Of a stretch of DNA of 64,000 bases, positions 18,782-28,891 are shown piece by piece. Numbering within the stretch: the stretch's first letter is position 1; each line of letters opens with the position of its first letter. Below the pieces are notes generated by a model that did no database searches, was not told the origin of the DNA, and worked only from the letters and a program-made list of their open reading frames with translations. Made by a program: the position numbers and the translations under genes. The stretch spans positions 186,001 through 250,000 of the forward strand of contig NZ_QRGA01000011.1 in NCBI RefSeq assembly GCF_003367175.1, given 5' to 3'. Source of the DNA: Trinickia dinghuensis. GTDB taxonomy: Bacteria > Pseudomonadota > Gammaproteobacteria > Burkholderiales > Burkholderiaceae.

Positions 18782-20134
18782 ATGACCGGTCAACACGCTT
18801 CACCCGCAGCACGCGCGCGACGCCTCGCCGCGCTCGTCGCCCTGGCGCTCGGCGCCGCCGTCTCCTGGCAGGACGCTAGCGCCCAGAGCGCCGCGGCAGC
18901 CACTGCGCCGGCCACCACGCCGGCACCGGCCCCAACCACAACGCCAGCCAAGCATGCCGCCCCCCTCGCCCAGACCCCGCAGCCGGCCGCGTCGGGCGCT
19001 ACATTCGAAGAAGAAATCGTTCCGCAGCGCTACGCCAACAACGCGGACGTCAACGCGTTCATCGACGACATGGTCGCCCGCTACGATTTCGACCCGGCGG
19101 CGCTGCATTCGCTGTTCGCCGGCGTGAGCTACTCGACCACGGCGGTCAAACTCGTCACCCCGGCGCCGAAGCCGTTCCCGAAGAACTGGCACATCTACCA
19201 GTCCCGCTTCCTGGACCCGGTAAGGATCAACGCGGGCGTGAAGTTCTGGCGGGAAAACCGTGCGACGCTGCAACGTGCCTACGAGCAGTACGGGGTGCCG
19301 CCGGAGGTCGTCGTCGGCATCATCGGCGTCGAGACGATGTACGGCCATTACATGGGCAACTTCCGCGTGCTCGACGTGCTGACGACGCTCGCGTTCGACT
19401 ATCCGAACACGCCGAATCGCGCCGAGCGCGAAATGACGTTCCGCAAGAATCTCGAGGACTATCTCGTCTGGACGCGCGACGCGCAGATCGACCCGACGAC
19501 GGTGCTCGGCTCGTACACGGGCGCGATCGGCATTCCGCAATTCCTGCCGAGCAGCATCGTCAAATACGCCGTTGATTTCGAAGGCAATCGGCACATCGAT
19601 TTGCGCGACAGCCCGGCCGATGCGATCGGCAGCGTAGCGAACTATCTCGCACAGAACGGATGGGAGAACGGGCGGCCGGTGATCTGGCACATCGCGCCTG
19701 ACGCGGGCAGCATCGGCATCGCGCAGGCGGCGGCCGACGGGCAGCCCGAGCCGCACTGGCCGCTCGCACAAATGCTGCGCGCGGGGATGGTGCTCGACGA
19801 GTCAAAGCTCGACCTGGCATCGGAAGACAGCACGCCGGTGACCGTCATCGACTTGCCCACGCCGGGCCAGCCGACCCAGTACATGCTGGGGCTGCAAAAC
19901 TTTTACGTGCTGACGCGCTACAACCGGAGCTTCTTCTACGCGCTCGCCGTTTATGAACTCGGCCAGCGCGTGAAGGAGCGCGTCGAGGAAGAGGACGGCC
20001 CGATGGATGCGTCCGCGCCGGCCGCACCAGCTCCGGCCGCACCTGCTCCGGTAGTACCGGCCTCACCGGCTACACAGCCGCCGGCACAGCCGACCTCGCC
20101 CAATCAGGCGGGAAACACCCCGGTCGACAAATAA
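18782..20134 (+). CDS. mltB: Lytic murein transglycosylase B
   Basis: A 450-residue peptidoglycan lytic transglycosylase that cleaves the MurNAc-GlcNAc bond with 1,6-anhydro formation. The N-terminal signal peptide is ARRLAALVALALGAAVSWQD ending at ASAQ. The catalytic Glu is in GIIGVETMYGHYMGNFRVLD; GAIGIPQFLPSSIVKYAVDF and DLRDSPADAIGSVANYL are MltB motifs. A ~55-residue Ala/Pro/Thr linker after the signal peptide and a Pro/Ala-rich C-tail are extra low-complexity parts. No lipobox is seen, so it may be a soluble periplasmic form. The start is ATG 18782; upstream in-frame ATGs would add a non-signal sequence. Its last 31 bp overlap the end of convergent cysM. Confidence 0.9.
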   Translation: MTGQHASPAARARRLAALVALALGAAVSWQDASAQSAAAATAPATTPAPAPTTTPAKHAAPLAQTPQPAASGATFEEEIVPQRYANNADVNAFIDDMVARYDFDPAALHSLFAGVSYSTTAVKLVTPAPKPFPKNWHIYQSRFLDPVRINAGVKFWRENRATLQRAYEQYGVPPEVVVGIIGVETMYGHYMGNFRVLDVLTTLAFDYPNTPNRAEREMTFRKNLEDYLVWTRDAQIDPTTVLGSYTGAIGIPQFLPSSIVKYAVDFEGNRHIDLRDSPADAIGSVANYLAQNGWENGRPVIWHIAPDAGSIGIAQAAADGQPEPHWPLAQMLRAGMVLDESKLDLASEDSTPVTVIDLPTPGQPTQYMLGLQNFYVLTRYNRSFFYALAVYELGQRVKERVEEEDGPMDASAPAAPAPAAPAPVVPASPATQPPAQPTSPNQAGNTPVDK

Positions 20135-21006
20135 CGATCGCCGCGATCGCAGACGATGAAGACGATCGTCGCGTTCTCGACCTGGCGCGCGACGCGCAAT
20201 GCAACCTCGCAGGCGCCGCCCGACGAAATGCCGCAGAAGATGCCTTCGACCGAAGCCAAGCGGCGAGCCGCCGCTTCGGCTGCGGCCTGCGAGACGTTCT
20301 CGGTGCGATCGACCATCGTGCGATCGAAGATCTTCGGCATGTAGGCTTCGGGCCACTTGCGAATGCCGGGAATGCGCGAGCCGTCTTCGGGCTGGGCGCC
20401 GACGATTTCGATCGCCGAGTTCTGCTCCTTCAGATAGCGCGACGTACCCATGATCGTGCCGGTCGTCCCCATCGACGAAACGAAGTGCGTGATGCGCCCT
20501 TCCGTGTCGCGCCAGATTTCAGGGCCAGTGCCCTCGTAGTGCGCGACCGGATTGTCGGGGTTCGCGAACTGATCGAGGATAATGCCGCGGCCGTCGCGCT
20601 GCATTTGCTCGGCGAGGTCGCGGGCGTACTCCATGCCGCCTTTCACCGGCGTAAGCACGATTTCGGCGCCGTAAGCAGCCATGCTCTGGCGCCGCTCGAC
20701 GGTCAGATCCTCCGGCATGAGCAAGACCATCTTGTAGCCGCGAATCGCCGCGGCCATCGCAAGCGCGATCCCGGTATTGCCGCTCGTGGCTTCGATCAGC
20801 GTATCGCCGGGCTTGATGCGCCCGCGCGCCTCGGCCTTCTTGATCATCGACAACGCCGGACGGTCCTTCACCGAACCCGCCGGATTGTTGCCTTCGAGCT
20901 TCGCCAGCACGACATTGTTTCGGCTGCGGATTTCGTCGTCGGCCAAACGAACGAGCTGAACGAGCGGCGTATTGCCGATCGTGTCTTCAATGGTTTTGTA
21001 AGGCAT
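20104..21006 (-). CDS. cysM: Cysteine synthase B (O-acetylserine sulfhydrylase)
   Basis: A 300-residue PLP enzyme making cysteine from O-acetylserine and sulfide (CysM can also use thiosulfate). The PLP-lysine motif is EGNNPAGSVKDRPALSMI; phosphate-loop motifs are EATSGNTGIALA and SSMGTTGTIMG. CysM-type features include the VERRQSMAAYGAEIVLTPVK stretch and the C-terminal VFIVCDRGDRYLSTGVFPA. The start is ATG 21006 (MPYKTIEDTIGNT). It lies 23 bp after the ComEA-like gene on the same strand, and its 3' end overlaps mltB tail to tail. Confidence 0.94.
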   Translation of the reverse strand: MPYKTIEDTIGNTPLVQLVRLADDEIRSRNNVVLAKLEGNNPAGSVKDRPALSMIKKAEARGRIKPGDTLIEATSGNTGIALAMAAAIRGYKMVLLMPEDLTVERRQSMAAYGAEIVLTPVKGGMEYARDLAEQMQRDGRGIILDQFANPDNPVAHYEGTGPEIWRDTEGRITHFVSSMGTTGTIMGTSRYLKEQNSAIEIVGAQPEDGSRIPGIRKWPEAYMPKIFDRTMVDRTENVSQAAAEAAARRLASVEGIFCGISSGGACEVALRVARQVENATIVFIVCDRGDRYLSTGVFPA

Positions 21007-21029
21007 ATGTATTCGCGCACCGCGCGCCG

Positions 21030-21410
21030 TTATCTTGAGCAATGGGAATCGGTCCGATTGTAAAGCACCGCGCAGCCCGTCGCCGCGTAGGGTCTTTCGG
21101 CGAGCATCGCGCCGCTCGATACCCCTCCCACTGTCAGTCCCTCGGCCCGCAGGCGTTCGACCGACCGACCGCCTAAGCCTTTCACGCGCCGCCCGAGATC
21201 GTCGGCATCCTTGAAGAAGCCGCCCGTGGCGCGCTCGTCGACGATCGCCTTGGCTTTGGCCGGGCCGATGCCCTTGATCGCGCGCAGCGCGGCCTCGTCG
21301 GCCGTATTGACGTCGACGTTGGCCGCGTGGGCGAAAAGAGCCGGGGGCGCGGCGGCAAGCGCCACCGCGAATAAGAGAAAGCGAACAACAGCGCGAAAGT
21401 GCTCGAGCAT
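21030..21410 (-). CDS. ComEA-family helix-hairpin-helix protein
   Basis: 126 residues: a signal peptide (VVRFLLFAVALAAAPPALFA-HAA), then VDVNTADEAALRAIKGIGPA with AKAKAIVDERATGGFFKDAD, the ComEA-type HhH DNA-binding domain. A short tail follows (from ~85) with two cysteines (GCAVLYNRTDSHC). ComEA proteins bind transforming DNA in the periplasm, though many short homologues have no proven competence role. It sits between hldD and cysM on the same strand. The GGAGG ribosome-binding site and ATG lie in one arm of an inverted repeat (21410-21417 / 21450-21457). Confidence 0.8.
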   Translation of the reverse strand: MLEHFRAVVRFLLFAVALAAAPPALFAHAANVDVNTADEAALRAIKGIGPAKAKAIVDERATGGFFKDADDLGRRVKGLGGRSVERLRAEGLTVGGVSSGAMLAERPYAATGCAVLYNRTDSHCSR

Positions 21411-21457
21411 GAGGCCTCCGAAAGAGCCGGCCGGCGAGCGCCGACCGCAAGGCCTCA
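21410..21457. repeat. Inverted repeat covering the comEA-like ribosome-binding site
   Basis: TGAGGCCT (21410-21417) and AGGCCTCA (21450-21457) are perfect inverted copies with a GC-rich interior. In minus-strand RNA the arm next to the start codon contains GGAGGCCTCATG, so pairing would bury the Shine-Dalgarno sequence. Confidence 0.5.
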
Positions 21458-21480
21458 GTCTAAGAACCGCGCGACGCGCG

Positions 21481-22473
21481 TTACAGTTGGCCGGACAGCC
21501 AACGGACGTAGCGATCGACGCCTTCTTGCACCGTCAGGAACGGCGCGTCGTAGCCGGCCGCGCGCAGACGCGCCGGATCGGCTTGCGTGAAGCACTGATA
21601 CTTGCCGCGCAGCGCGTCGGGAAACGGAACGTATTCGATGAGCCCGCGCTGAACCATCTCGGCAAGCGAAAGCGCCGGCTGATTCTCGAGTGCGCGCAGC
21701 GTGTTGACGACCGAGGTGGCGATATCGTTGAACGGTTGTGCGCGTCCGGTCCCGAGATTGAAGATTCCCGACTTCTCCGGATGATCGAAGAAGAACAGGT
21801 TCACCTTCGCGACGTCTTCGACCGACACGAAGTCGCGCGTCTGCTCGCCGGCCGCATAGCCGTTGTACTCGCCGAACAGCTTGACCTTGCCCTCGGCGCG
21901 GAACTGATTGAAGTTGTGGAACGCAACCGACGCCATTCGGCCTTTATGCGCTTCGCGCGGCCCGTAGACGTTGAAATAGCGGAAGCCCGCGATCTGGCTT
22001 TTCGCGCTGGGCATAACGCGGCGAACGATCTGATCGAACAGGAACTTCGAGTAGCCGTAGACGTTCAGCGGCGCTTCGACTTCGCGCTCTTCGACGAAGC
22101 GGCTCGAGCCGCCGTAGATCGCCGCCGACGACGCATAGAGGAACTGCGTGCCTTGCACCAGGCACGCATCGAGCACGGCGCGGCTATAGCGGAAGTTGTT
22201 CTCCATCATGTAGCGGCCGTCGGTCTCCATCGTGTCGGAGCAGGCGCCCTCGTGGAACACGGCGCGCACCTTGCCGAAATCGCCGCGAGCGAAACGCTCG
22301 ACGAACTCCGTCTTGTCGAGATAGTCGTCGATCTCGCAATCGACGAGGTTCTTGAATTTGTCGGCGCGCGTGAGGTTGTCGACGGCGATGATGCGCGTTT
22401 CGCCGCGCGCGTTCAGCGCTTTGACGAGGTTGGCGCCGATGAAGCCGGCGGCTCCGGTAACGATGAGAGTCAT
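21481..22473 (-). CDS. hldD: ADP-L-glycero-D-manno-heptose 6-epimerase
   Basis: A 330-residue SDR enzyme converting ADP-D-glycero- to ADP-L-glycero-beta-D-manno-heptose, the last step in making the heptose of the LPS inner core. The NADP-binding motif is [20 protein letters not shown]. The catalytic region has [10 protein letters not shown] and the YxxxK in [15 protein letters not shown]. HldD-specific [20 protein letters not shown] and the [16 protein letters not shown] segment are intact. It follows hldA by 81 bp in the lapA-lapB-ugd-hldA-hldD run, so it acts directly downstream of HldA in the pathway; the intervening hldC and gmhB steps are not in the window. Confidence 0.95.
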   Translation of the reverse strand: MTLIVTGAAGFIGANLVKALNARGETRIIAVDNLTRADKFKNLVDCEIDDYLDKTEFVERFARGDFGKVRAVFHEGACSDTMETDGRYMMENNFRYSRAVLDACLVQGTQFLYASSAAIYGGSSRFVEEREVEAPLNVYGYSKFLFDQIVRRVMPSAKSQIAGFRYFNVYGPREAHKGRMASVAFHNFNQFRAEGKVKLFGEYNGYAAGEQTRDFVSVEDVAKVNLFFFDHPEKSGIFNLGTGRAQPFNDIATSVVNTLRALENQPALSLAEMVQRGLIEYVPFPDALRGKYQCFTQADPARLRAAGYDAPFLTVQEGVDRYVRWLSGQL

Positions 22474-22554
22474 GATCGTGATGGCGATGGTTCGATAACG
22501 ATGATGGAGGACGCGAGCCGGCGGCGCTTCGCGAGCGGCACGCTAAAACAGACG

Positions 22555-23613
22555 CTAACGCGCATTCGGCGCAAACAGCTCGTCATAGTCGACGGTGGCG
22601 GTACCGAGCTTGCCGACGACGATCCCCGCGGCGCGATTGGCCAGCGCAACGGCATCGACGAGCGGCAGCTTCGCGGCGAGCATGACGGCCAGCGTCGCGA
22701 TCACGGTGTCGCCGGCGCCCGAGACGTCATAGACTTCGCGCGCGTCGGCCGGCGCGGTGAGTGCTTCGCCGTCGGCCGTAAACAGCGTCATGCCCTCCTC
22801 GGAGCGCGTCAGCAGCAGCGCGTCGATTTCGAGCGACGCCCGCAGCGCATCGACGCGCGCGTGCAAGTCCGCCTCCGATTTCCACTGTCCCACCACCTCG
22901 CGCAGTTCCGCGCGGTTCGGCGTGATCAGCGTCGCGCCGCGATAGCGCTCCCAATCGTCGCCCTTCGGGTCGACGAGCACGCTCTTGCCGGCCGCGCGAG
23001 CCTTGGCGATCATTTGCGTGACGTGGGTGAGGCCGCCCTTGGCGTAGTCGGACATCAGAATGACGTCGTGCGACGCCAGCAGCGCATCGAATCGCGCCAA
23101 GCCGGCGAGCAGCGCTTCATGCGCGGGCGTGTTTTCGAAATCGACACGCAGCAATTGCTGCTGGCGCGACAGCACGCGCAGCTTGATCGTCGTCGACAAC
23201 TCGGGATCGCGTTCCAGATGCGTCGCGACGCCGCTATCCTTGAGCAACTCGACGATGCGCTCGCCGGGCTCGTCGCCTCCGACGACGCACAGCAGCCCAG
23301 CGTTCGCACCGAGCGCCGCCGCGTTGCGCGCAACGTTCGCGGCACCGCCGAGGCGATCTTCCTGCCGCTGGACGTGGACGACCGGCACGGGCGCTTCCGG
23401 CGAAATGCGGTTGACGTCGCCGAACCAGTAACGATCGAGCATGACGTCGCCGACGATCAACACCCTTGCCTGGCCGAGCCGTTCGCGCGGCACGGCCGCG
23501 ATGCCGGCCGGGCGTGCCGCGCCGCTGCCCGCTTGCGGCGCCGGCTCCTTCGACAGCTCAGGCGCGCGCATCGGTTGCGGAATCGAATTGGGCATGGGGA
23601 CGTCCGATTGCAT
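22555..23613 (-). CDS. hldA: D-glycero-beta-D-manno-heptose-7-phosphate kinase (HldA, RfaE domain I)
   Basis: A 352-residue PfkB-family sugar kinase phosphorylating heptose-7-phosphate at O1. Motifs: [39 protein letters not shown], and the catalytic [17 protein letters not shown] near the end. It stops after the kinase domain, so this organism uses the split HldA/HldC arrangement rather than the fused HldE. The N-terminus has ~45 residues of low-complexity extension before the first kinase strand. Possible starts at 23613, 23595 and 23571 all overlap the end of ugd (by 56, 38 or 14 bp), which implies translational coupling whichever is used. Confidence 0.9.
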   Translation of the reverse strand: MQSDVPMPNSIPQPMRAPELSKEPAPQAGSGAARPAGIAAVPRERLGQARVLIVGDVMLDRYWFGDVNRISPEAPVPVVHVQRQEDRLGGAANVARNAAALGANAGLLCVVGGDEPGERIVELLKDSGVATHLERDPELSTTIKLRVLSRQQQLLRVDFENTPAHEALLAGLARFDALLASHDVILMSDYAKGGLTHVTQMIAKARAAGKSVLVDPKGDDWERYRGATLITPNRAELREVVGQWKSEADLHARVDALRASLEIDALLLTRSEEGMTLFTADGEALTAPADAREVYDVSGAGDTVIATLAVMLAAKLPLVDAVALANRAAGIVVGKLGTATVDYDELFAPNAR

Positions 23614-24964
23614 AGTAGTCGATGCCGAGTTCGGCCATCGCCTGCGGTTCGTAAAGATTGCGGCCGTCGAAAATCAGCGGCGCCTTCAGCACCGATTTCA
23701 AGTGCGCGAAGTCCGGGCTCTTGAACTCCTTCCACTCGGTGACGATCACGAGCGCATCCGCGCCGACAAGCGTCTCGTCTTGCTTCGCCACGAACGACAA
23801 ACGCGCGAGCGCATCGGGCGTGCCGGCCAGATCGAGTGCGAAGACGCGCCGCGCCTCGCCGATCGCCACGGGATCGTAGGCGCGCACGTGCGCCCCGCGC
23901 GCCAGCAGCGATGCGATCAAACGCCGGCTGGGCGCCTCGCGCATGTCGTCGGTGTTCGGCTTGAACGCGAGCCCCCAGACGGCGAACGTGCGGCCCGTCA
24001 GATCTTCGCCTAGACGCGTCGCGATTTTGTCGACGAGCACTTCCTTCTGATCGTAATTGACCGCTTCGACTGCTTCAAGAATCCGCAACTGGTGGCCGTT
24101 CTCGCCGGCCGTGCGCACGAGCGCCTGCACATCCTTGGGGAAGCACGAGCCGCCGTAGCCGACGCCCGCATAGAGAAAGTGATAGCCGATACGCGGATCG
24201 GAGCCGATACCGCGGCGCACCTGCTCGATGTCGGCGCCGACGCGATCCGCCAGGTTCGACATTTCGTTCATGAACGAAATGCGCGTGGCCAGCATCGCGT
24301 TGGCCGCGTACTTCGTGAATTCGGCAGAGCGCACGTCCATATAGAGCGTGCGTTCGTGATTGCGGTTGAACGGCCCATACAGACGCTTCATCTTTTCGCG
24401 TGCGATGAGCCCCGCTTCGTCGTCGTCGATGCCGATCACGATGCGGTCGGGCCGCATGAAATCGTCCACGGCCGCGCCTTCTTTCAGGAACTCCGGGTTC
24501 GAGACGATCGAAAACCGATGGCCGGCGCTGCCGTCGAGGCCGCGGGCGTCAAGCTCCTCGGCTATGACGGCGCGCACGCGCTCGGCAGTCCCGACGGGCA
24601 CCGTCGACTTGTCGACGACCACCTTGAAGCCGTTCGAATAACGGCCGATGTTGCGCGCCGCTTCGAGCACGTATTGCAGATCGGCCGAGCCGTCCTCGTC
24701 GGGCGGCGTGCCGACCGCGATGAACTGCACGTCGCCGTGCTCGACGCTCGCCTTGACATCGGTCGAGAACGTGATGCGCCCGTGCGCGCGCGTGCGCGCG
24801 ATGATCTCCTGCAGGCCGGGCTCGTGAATCGGCACCCCGCCGCTGTTCAGGATCTCGATCTTGCGCGGATCGACGTCGAGGCAGAAGACATCATTGCCGA
24901 TTTCCGCAAGGCATGCGCCCGTCACGAGACCGACGTAGCCCGTGCCGATGATGGTGATTTTCAT
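23558..24964 (-). CDS. ugd: UDP-glucose 6-dehydrogenase
   Basis: A 468-residue NAD+-dependent enzyme oxidising UDP-glucose to UDP-glucuronate, the precursor of L-Ara4N lipid A decoration and of exopolysaccharide. N-terminal Rossmann motif [20 protein letters not shown]; catalytic cysteine in [17 protein letters not shown]; conserved [20 protein letters not shown] and [19 protein letters not shown]. It sits between lapB (51 bp upstream) and hldA (overlapping). In Burkholderiaceae L-Ara4N is important for envelope integrity and polymyxin resistance, which fits the LPS context here. Confidence 0.94.
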   Translation of the reverse strand: MKITIIGTGYVGLVTGACLAEIGNDVFCLDVDPRKIEILNSGGVPIHEPGLQEIIARTRAHGRITFSTDVKASVEHGDVQFIAVGTPPDEDGSADLQYVLEAARNIGRYSNGFKVVVDKSTVPVGTAERVRAVIAEELDARGLDGSAGHRFSIVSNPEFLKEGAAVDDFMRPDRIVIGIDDDEAGLIAREKMKRLYGPFNRNHERTLYMDVRSAEFTKYAANAMLATRISFMNEMSNLADRVGADIEQVRRGIGSDPRIGYHFLYAGVGYGGSCFPKDVQALVRTAGENGHQLRILEAVEAVNYDQKEVLVDKIATRLGEDLTGRTFAVWGLAFKPNTDDMREAPSRRLIASLLARGAHVRAYDPVAIGEARRVFALDLAGTPDALARLSFVAKQDETLVGADALVIVTEWKEFKSPDFAHLKSVLKAPLIFDGRNLYEPQAMAELGIDYYAIGRPHAQFDSATDARA

Positions 24965-25015
24965 ACGCGTTCCACATCCACAAGTTGGTGCCGGCCGGAA
25001 GGCCGGCGCTCAGCA

Positions 25016-26194
25016 TCAGGCCTGCGCCGCCGCGATCGGCTCGATGCGGCGCGGCGCATACGTTTCCCAGCCGCTGCAGCCCGGACACTGCCAATAGAAC
25101 AGGCGCGCCCGGAAACCGCAATTTTGGCATGTGTAACGTGGCAAATTTTTGGTGCGCTGTTTGATCAGCGTACGCATCAGCTCGAGTTCTCCGCGGCGCG
25201 GCTCATCCGCCGCCTCGATCTGCGCGTCGAGCAGGCGCGTCATGCCGGACAGGTTCGGCGACGCCCGCATCTGCGTGCGGGCCAGCGTGTGCGCCGCATC
25301 GGCGCCACACAGTTGCGCGACGTGCGGATAAGCGACATCGAGCAGATCGCTCGAACCGTAGTGCTCGACATAGCCCGTGAGCAGTGCGGCGCCCTCCTGC
25401 GGGCGCGAGAGCGCGGCGTACGCCTTCATCAGTTTCTCGGCGACGAGCGGCAAATAGGAGGGATTCTGCACTTCCACGCGGCGCCATGCTTCGATCGCCG
25501 CGGCCTGATCGCCGCGCGCCGCGGCCACGTCGCCCGCGAGAATCGTGGCGCGCACGTTGGCCGGGTTGGCGCTCAACGCCAGCTCGAGCTGCGCGGCCGA
25601 CTCGACCGCATCCTTGCGATGCAACGCCTCTTGCGCAAGTTCGCAGTGGAATTGCGCGATCTCCTTGGGGAGCGGCTCGGCCCCCATCTTCTCGAGGCGG
25701 CTCGCCGCGTCGATCGCCTTGCCCCATTCCTTCTCGATCTCATAGATCGTCAGCAACGCGCGCTGCGCGTCGCGCGCGTACTCGCCGGCGTCGAGCCTGC
25801 CCAGCGCTTCTTCGGCACGATCGAGCAGCCCCGCTTTCAGAAAGTCTTGGCCGAGCTCGAACAGCGCGTGATCGCGTTCGCTCACCGGAAGATCCGCTCG
25901 GCTCAGCAGGTTTTGATGGATCCGGATGGCGCGATCGGTCTCGCCGCGCCGGCGAAACAGATTGCCGAGCGCGAAGTGCAGCTCGATCGTTTCGGGATCG
26001 AGCTTGACGACTTCGATGAACGCATCGATCGCCTGGTCCGGCTGCTCGTTGAGCAGGAAGTTCAAGCCGCGGAAGTACGACCGCGGCAGGTTGGCGCTCT
26101 CGGACAGCAGCGCTTTCAAGTCGTAGCGCGAAGCCATCCATCCGAGCGCGAACGCGACGGGAACGACTAGCAGCCACCAAAAATCGAGATCCAT
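25016..26194 (-). CDS. lapB: Lipopolysaccharide assembly protein B
   Basis: A 392-residue regulator that links FtsH to LpxC degradation and couples LPS synthesis to transport. The N-terminal membrane anchor is MDLDFWWLLVVPVAFALGWM. A series of TPRs follows (for example FIEVVKLDPETIELHFALGN, with RRGETDRAIRIHQNLL). The C-terminal rubredoxin-like zinc site is YTCQNCGFRARLFYWQCPGC, with two CxxC pairs. The length is close to the family's ~390. It follows lapA by 47 bp, the standard lapAB order, and precedes LPS-precursor genes. Confidence 0.94.
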   Translation of the reverse strand: MDLDFWWLLVVPVAFALGWMASRYDLKALLSESANLPRSYFRGLNFLLNEQPDQAIDAFIEVVKLDPETIELHFALGNLFRRRGETDRAIRIHQNLLSRADLPVSERDHALFELGQDFLKAGLLDRAEEALGRLDAGEYARDAQRALLTIYEIEKEWGKAIDAASRLEKMGAEPLPKEIAQFHCELAQEALHRKDAVESAAQLELALSANPANVRATILAGDVAAARGDQAAAIEAWRRVEVQNPSYLPLVAEKLMKAYAALSRPQEGAALLTGYVEHYGSSDLLDVAYPHVAQLCGADAAHTLARTQMRASPNLSGMTRLLDAQIEAADEPRRGELELMRTLIKQRTKNLPRYTCQNCGFRARLFYWQCPGCSGWETYAPRRIEPIAAAQA

Positions 26195-26241
26195 GCGAAG
26201 GCCGGAAAAGCGAGGATAAAAATGCGAGCGGCGGCGCTCGC

Positions 26242-26535
26242 TCAGATGACGGGCGGCATCGGCGGCTCGACGACGGCCGGGGGCGCTTCCTCGCGCGCGG
26301 CACGCAGATCGCGCTTCAGGCGAGCGTTCTCGAGCTTGAGCCGCACCACGGGCGGCAGCGCCGTGACCAGCCCCGCCAGCAGGCCGACCGCGAAGAACGC
26401 CAGACCGATCAGAATGAGCGGCGCCTGCCAGACATATCCCGCGAAATGCAGCGCCGCGTTGTCCTGGTTCGCCAGTGCGAGCACGAGCAGCACGACGAAC
26501 ACGAGCACGCGGAACACCCAGACGATAAATTTCAT
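26242..26535 (-). CDS. lapA: LapA family (DUF1049) inner-membrane protein
   Basis: 97 residues. Two transmembrane helices are visible (FIVWVFRVLVFVVLLVLALA and LILIGLAFFAVGLLAGLVTA) with the family's ANQDNAALHF between them. A short cytoplasmic coiled segment (LENARLKRDLRAAREEA) and a Pro-rich tail follow. LapA acts with LapB in LPS assembly; the gene is immediately upstream of lapB. A terminator upstream (26702-26726) separates it from ihfB, so this is probably the first gene of the LPS operon. Confidence 0.9.
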   Translation of the reverse strand: MKFIVWVFRVLVFVVLLVLALANQDNAALHFAGYVWQAPLILIGLAFFAVGLLAGLVTALPPVVRLKLENARLKRDLRAAREEAPPAVVEPPMPPVI

Positions 26536-26701
26536 GGAGCTTTCTCTCGACGGCGACTAGGTTTGTCGTGCAGGCGCGGCCGCCCGACCGCCGCGGCGCA
26601 CCCTGAACAAAAGTGCCCGTATTGTAATGGAAACGATGCTGGGCGGGCCGCGGCGCGGCGCCGGGCCGCCTCGGCCCCTACCTAGAGCGGCGCCGCAAAT
26701 G

Positions 26702-26727
26702 AAAAAAGCGCCCGAAGGCGCTTTTTC
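26702..26727 (-). terminator. Terminator of ihfB (bidirectional shape)
   Basis: AAAAAAGCGCC (26702-26712) and GGCGCTTTTT (26717-26726) flank a CGAA loop. The A- and T-runs on either side allow termination on both strands; the minus-strand product ends the rpsA-ihfB transcript. The rest of the 296-bp spacer 26536-26831 shows no gene. Confidence 0.85.
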
Positions 26728-26831
26728 GATTTTTTCCGGCTTCGCCGTCGGCATTGGCGCGACGACGCGCCGGCTTCCGAACCTTTCGTGCGTCACGCAT
26801 CGCCCCGCTAGAAGCCATGCGCACCGCGACT

Positions 26832-27155
26832 TCAGAGATCGTCGTCCGACCGGTCAGCCATAAGCGGCTCGCCGGCCCGGCCATCCACACGCTCGCGCAA
26901 TTCCTTGCCGGGCTTGAAGTGTGGCACGTGCTTTTCGGGCACGAGCACCTTCTCCCCCGATTTGGGATTGCGCCCGACGCGAGACGGACGGCGGTTCAGA
27001 CCGAAGCTGCCGAAGCCGCGAATTTCAATGCGGTGCCCTTTGGCCAACGCCTCGGACATCGCATCGAGCATCGTCTTGACCGCGAAATCCGCATCTTTGA
27101 GAACAAGTTGCGGAAATCGCGCTGCCAAGTGGGCGACCAATTCCGATTTGGTCAT
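26832..27155 (-). CDS. ihfB: Integration host factor, beta subunit
   Basis: A 107-residue DNA-bending protein that pairs with IhfA. Starts [20 protein letters not shown]; the DNA-binding beta-arm region is [20 protein letters not shown] with [20 protein letters not shown], including the conserved Pro that intercalates. The C-terminal tail ([19 protein letters not shown]) extends slightly past the E. coli protein and is acidic. It lies 23 bp after rpsA, the widely conserved rpsA-ihfB arrangement. Confidence 0.96.
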   Translation of the reverse strand: MTKSELVAHLAARFPQLVLKDADFAVKTMLDAMSEALAKGHRIEIRGFGSFGLNRRPSRVGRNPKSGEKVLVPEKHVPHFKPGKELRERVDGRAGEPLMADRSDDDL

Positions 27156-27178
27156 ACTGCGGCAGACCTCTCAAAGGC

Positions 27179-28891
27179 TTACTGATTCTGGCCGTCGAGC
27201 TTGGCCTTGAGCAGCGCGCCGAGGTTCGTCGTGCCCGAGGCAGCCGAGCTCGTGTCGGCCGCGAGGCCGCGCATCGCTTCTTGCTGCTCGGCCGAATCCT
27301 TGGCCTTGATCGACAGGTTGATACCACGCGACTTGCGATCGATGTTGATGATCATCGCGTTGACCTTGTCGCCTTCCTTCAGCACGTTGCGGGCATCTTC
27401 CACGCGATCTTGCGCGATTTCCGAAGCACGCAGGTAGCCTTCGACTTCCGCCGACAGGCCAACGACCGCACCCTTGGCATCCACCGTCTTCACCACGCCG
27501 TCGACGATCGAACCCTTGTCGTTCATCGCAACGAAGTTGCTGAACGGGTCGCCTTCGAGCTGCTTGATGCCGAGCGAAATGCGTTCCTTCTCGACGTCGA
27601 TGCCGAGCACGACCGCTTCCACTTCGTCGCCCTTCTTGTACTTGCGGACGGCTTCTTCGCCGGCTTCGCTCCACGACAGATCCGACAGGTGGACCAGGCC
27701 GTCGATGCCGCCGGGCAGGCCGATGAACACGCCGAAGTCGGTGATCGACTTGATGGCGCCCGTGATCTTGTCGCCCTTCTTGAAGTTGCGGCTGAAGTCA
27801 TCCCACGGATTCGGCTTGCATTGCTTCATGCCGAGGCTGATACGACGACGGTCTTCGTCGATCTCGAGCACCATGACTTCGACTTCGTCGCCGAGTTGAA
27901 CAACCTTCGACGGAGCGACGTTCTTGTTCGTCCAGTCCATTTCCGAAACGTGCACCAAGCCTTCGATGCCCGATTCGACTTCGACGAACGCGCCGTAGTC
28001 GGTGATGTTCGTGACCTTGCCGAACAGGCGCGTGCCCGACGGGTAGCGGCGCGAGATGCCTTCCCACGGATCGTCGCCCAGTTGCTTGATGCCGAGCGAG
28101 ACGCGGTTCTTCTCTTGGTCGAACTTGAGGATCTTGGCCGTGACTTCTTGGCCGACCGACAGCACTTCGCTCGGGTGACGCACGCGGCGCCACGCGATAT
28201 CGGTGATGTGCAGCAGGCCGTCGATGCCGCCGAGGTCCACAAATGCGCCGTAATCGGTGATGTTCTTGACCACGCCGTTGACGATCGCGCCTTCCTTGAG
28301 CGTCTCGAGCAGCTTCGCGCGCTCTTCGCCTTGCGTCGCTTCGATGACGGCGCGGCGCGACAGCACGACGTTGTTACGCTTGCGGTCGAGCTTGATCACG
28401 CGGAATTCGAGCGTCTTGCCTTCGTACGGCGTCGTGTCCTTGACGGGACGGGTATCGACGAGCGAGCCCGGCAGGAACGCGCGGATGCCGTTGACCATGA
28501 CGGTCATGCCGCCCTTGACCTTGCCCGTGATCGTGCCGGTCACGAGTTCGTTGTTGTCGAGCGCCTTTTCCAGCGACAGCCACGAAGCGAGACGCTTCGC
28601 CTTGTCGCGCGACAGGATCGTGTCGCCATAACCGTTTTCGAGCGCGTCGATCGCGACCGAAACGAAGTCGCCCGCCTGCACTTCTACCTCGCCCTGATCG
28701 TTCAGGAATTCCTCGATGGGAATGTAGGCTTCGGACTTGAGACCCGCATTGACGACCACGAAGTTGTGGTCGACACGCACGACTTCGGCGGAAATCACTT
28801 CGCCGGCGCGCATGTCTTGCTTGGTCAGCGACTCTTCGAAAAGGGCCGCGAAAGATTCGGTGTTCGGGTTGGAGGTTTGCAGGTCGGACAT
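27179..28891 (-). CDS. rpsA: 30S ribosomal protein S1
   Basis: 570 residues with six S1/OB repeats (segments such as [20 protein letters not shown] and [20 protein letters not shown], with WVSEMDW-type linkers). S1 recruits mRNAs to the 30S subunit by unfolding them. The start is ATG 28891 ([14 protein letters not shown]); a longer in-frame start at 28909 is unlikely. It follows cmk by 160 bp, a spacer containing a symmetric hairpin that may bear on S1 autoregulation. Codon use is strongly biased, consistent with high expression. Confidence 0.97.
   Translation of the reverse strand: MSDLQTSNPNTESFAALFEESLTKQDMRAGEVISAEVVRVDHNFVVVNAGLKSEAYIPIEEFLNDQGEVEVQAGDFVSVAIDALENGYGDTILSRDKAKRLASWLSLEKALDNNELVTGTITGKVKGGMTVMVNGIRAFLPGSLVDTRPVKDTTPYEGKTLEFRVIKLDRKRNNVVLSRRAVIEATQGEERAKLLETLKEGAIVNGVVKNITDYGAFVDLGGIDGLLHITDIAWRRVRHPSEVLSVGQEVTAKILKFDQEKNRVSLGIKQLGDDPWEGISRRYPSGTRLFGKVTNITDYGAFVEVESGIEGLVHVSEMDWTNKNVAPSKVVQLGDEVEVMVLEIDEDRRRISLGMKQCKPNPWDDFSRNFKKGDKITGAIKSITDFGVFIGLPGGIDGLVHLSDLSWSEAGEEAVRKYKKGDEVEAVVLGIDVEKERISLGIKQLEGDPFSNFVAMNDKGSIVDGVVKTVDAKGAVVGLSAEVEGYLRASEIAQDRVEDARNVLKEGDKVNAMIINIDRKSRGINLSIKAKDSAEQQEAMRGLAADTSSAASGTTNLGALLKAKLDGQNQ

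Noticed and set aside
21211-23724. 837-codon plus-strand frame over hldD/hldA
   Set aside because: Opposite strand of two confidently identified LPS genes; no independent evidence.
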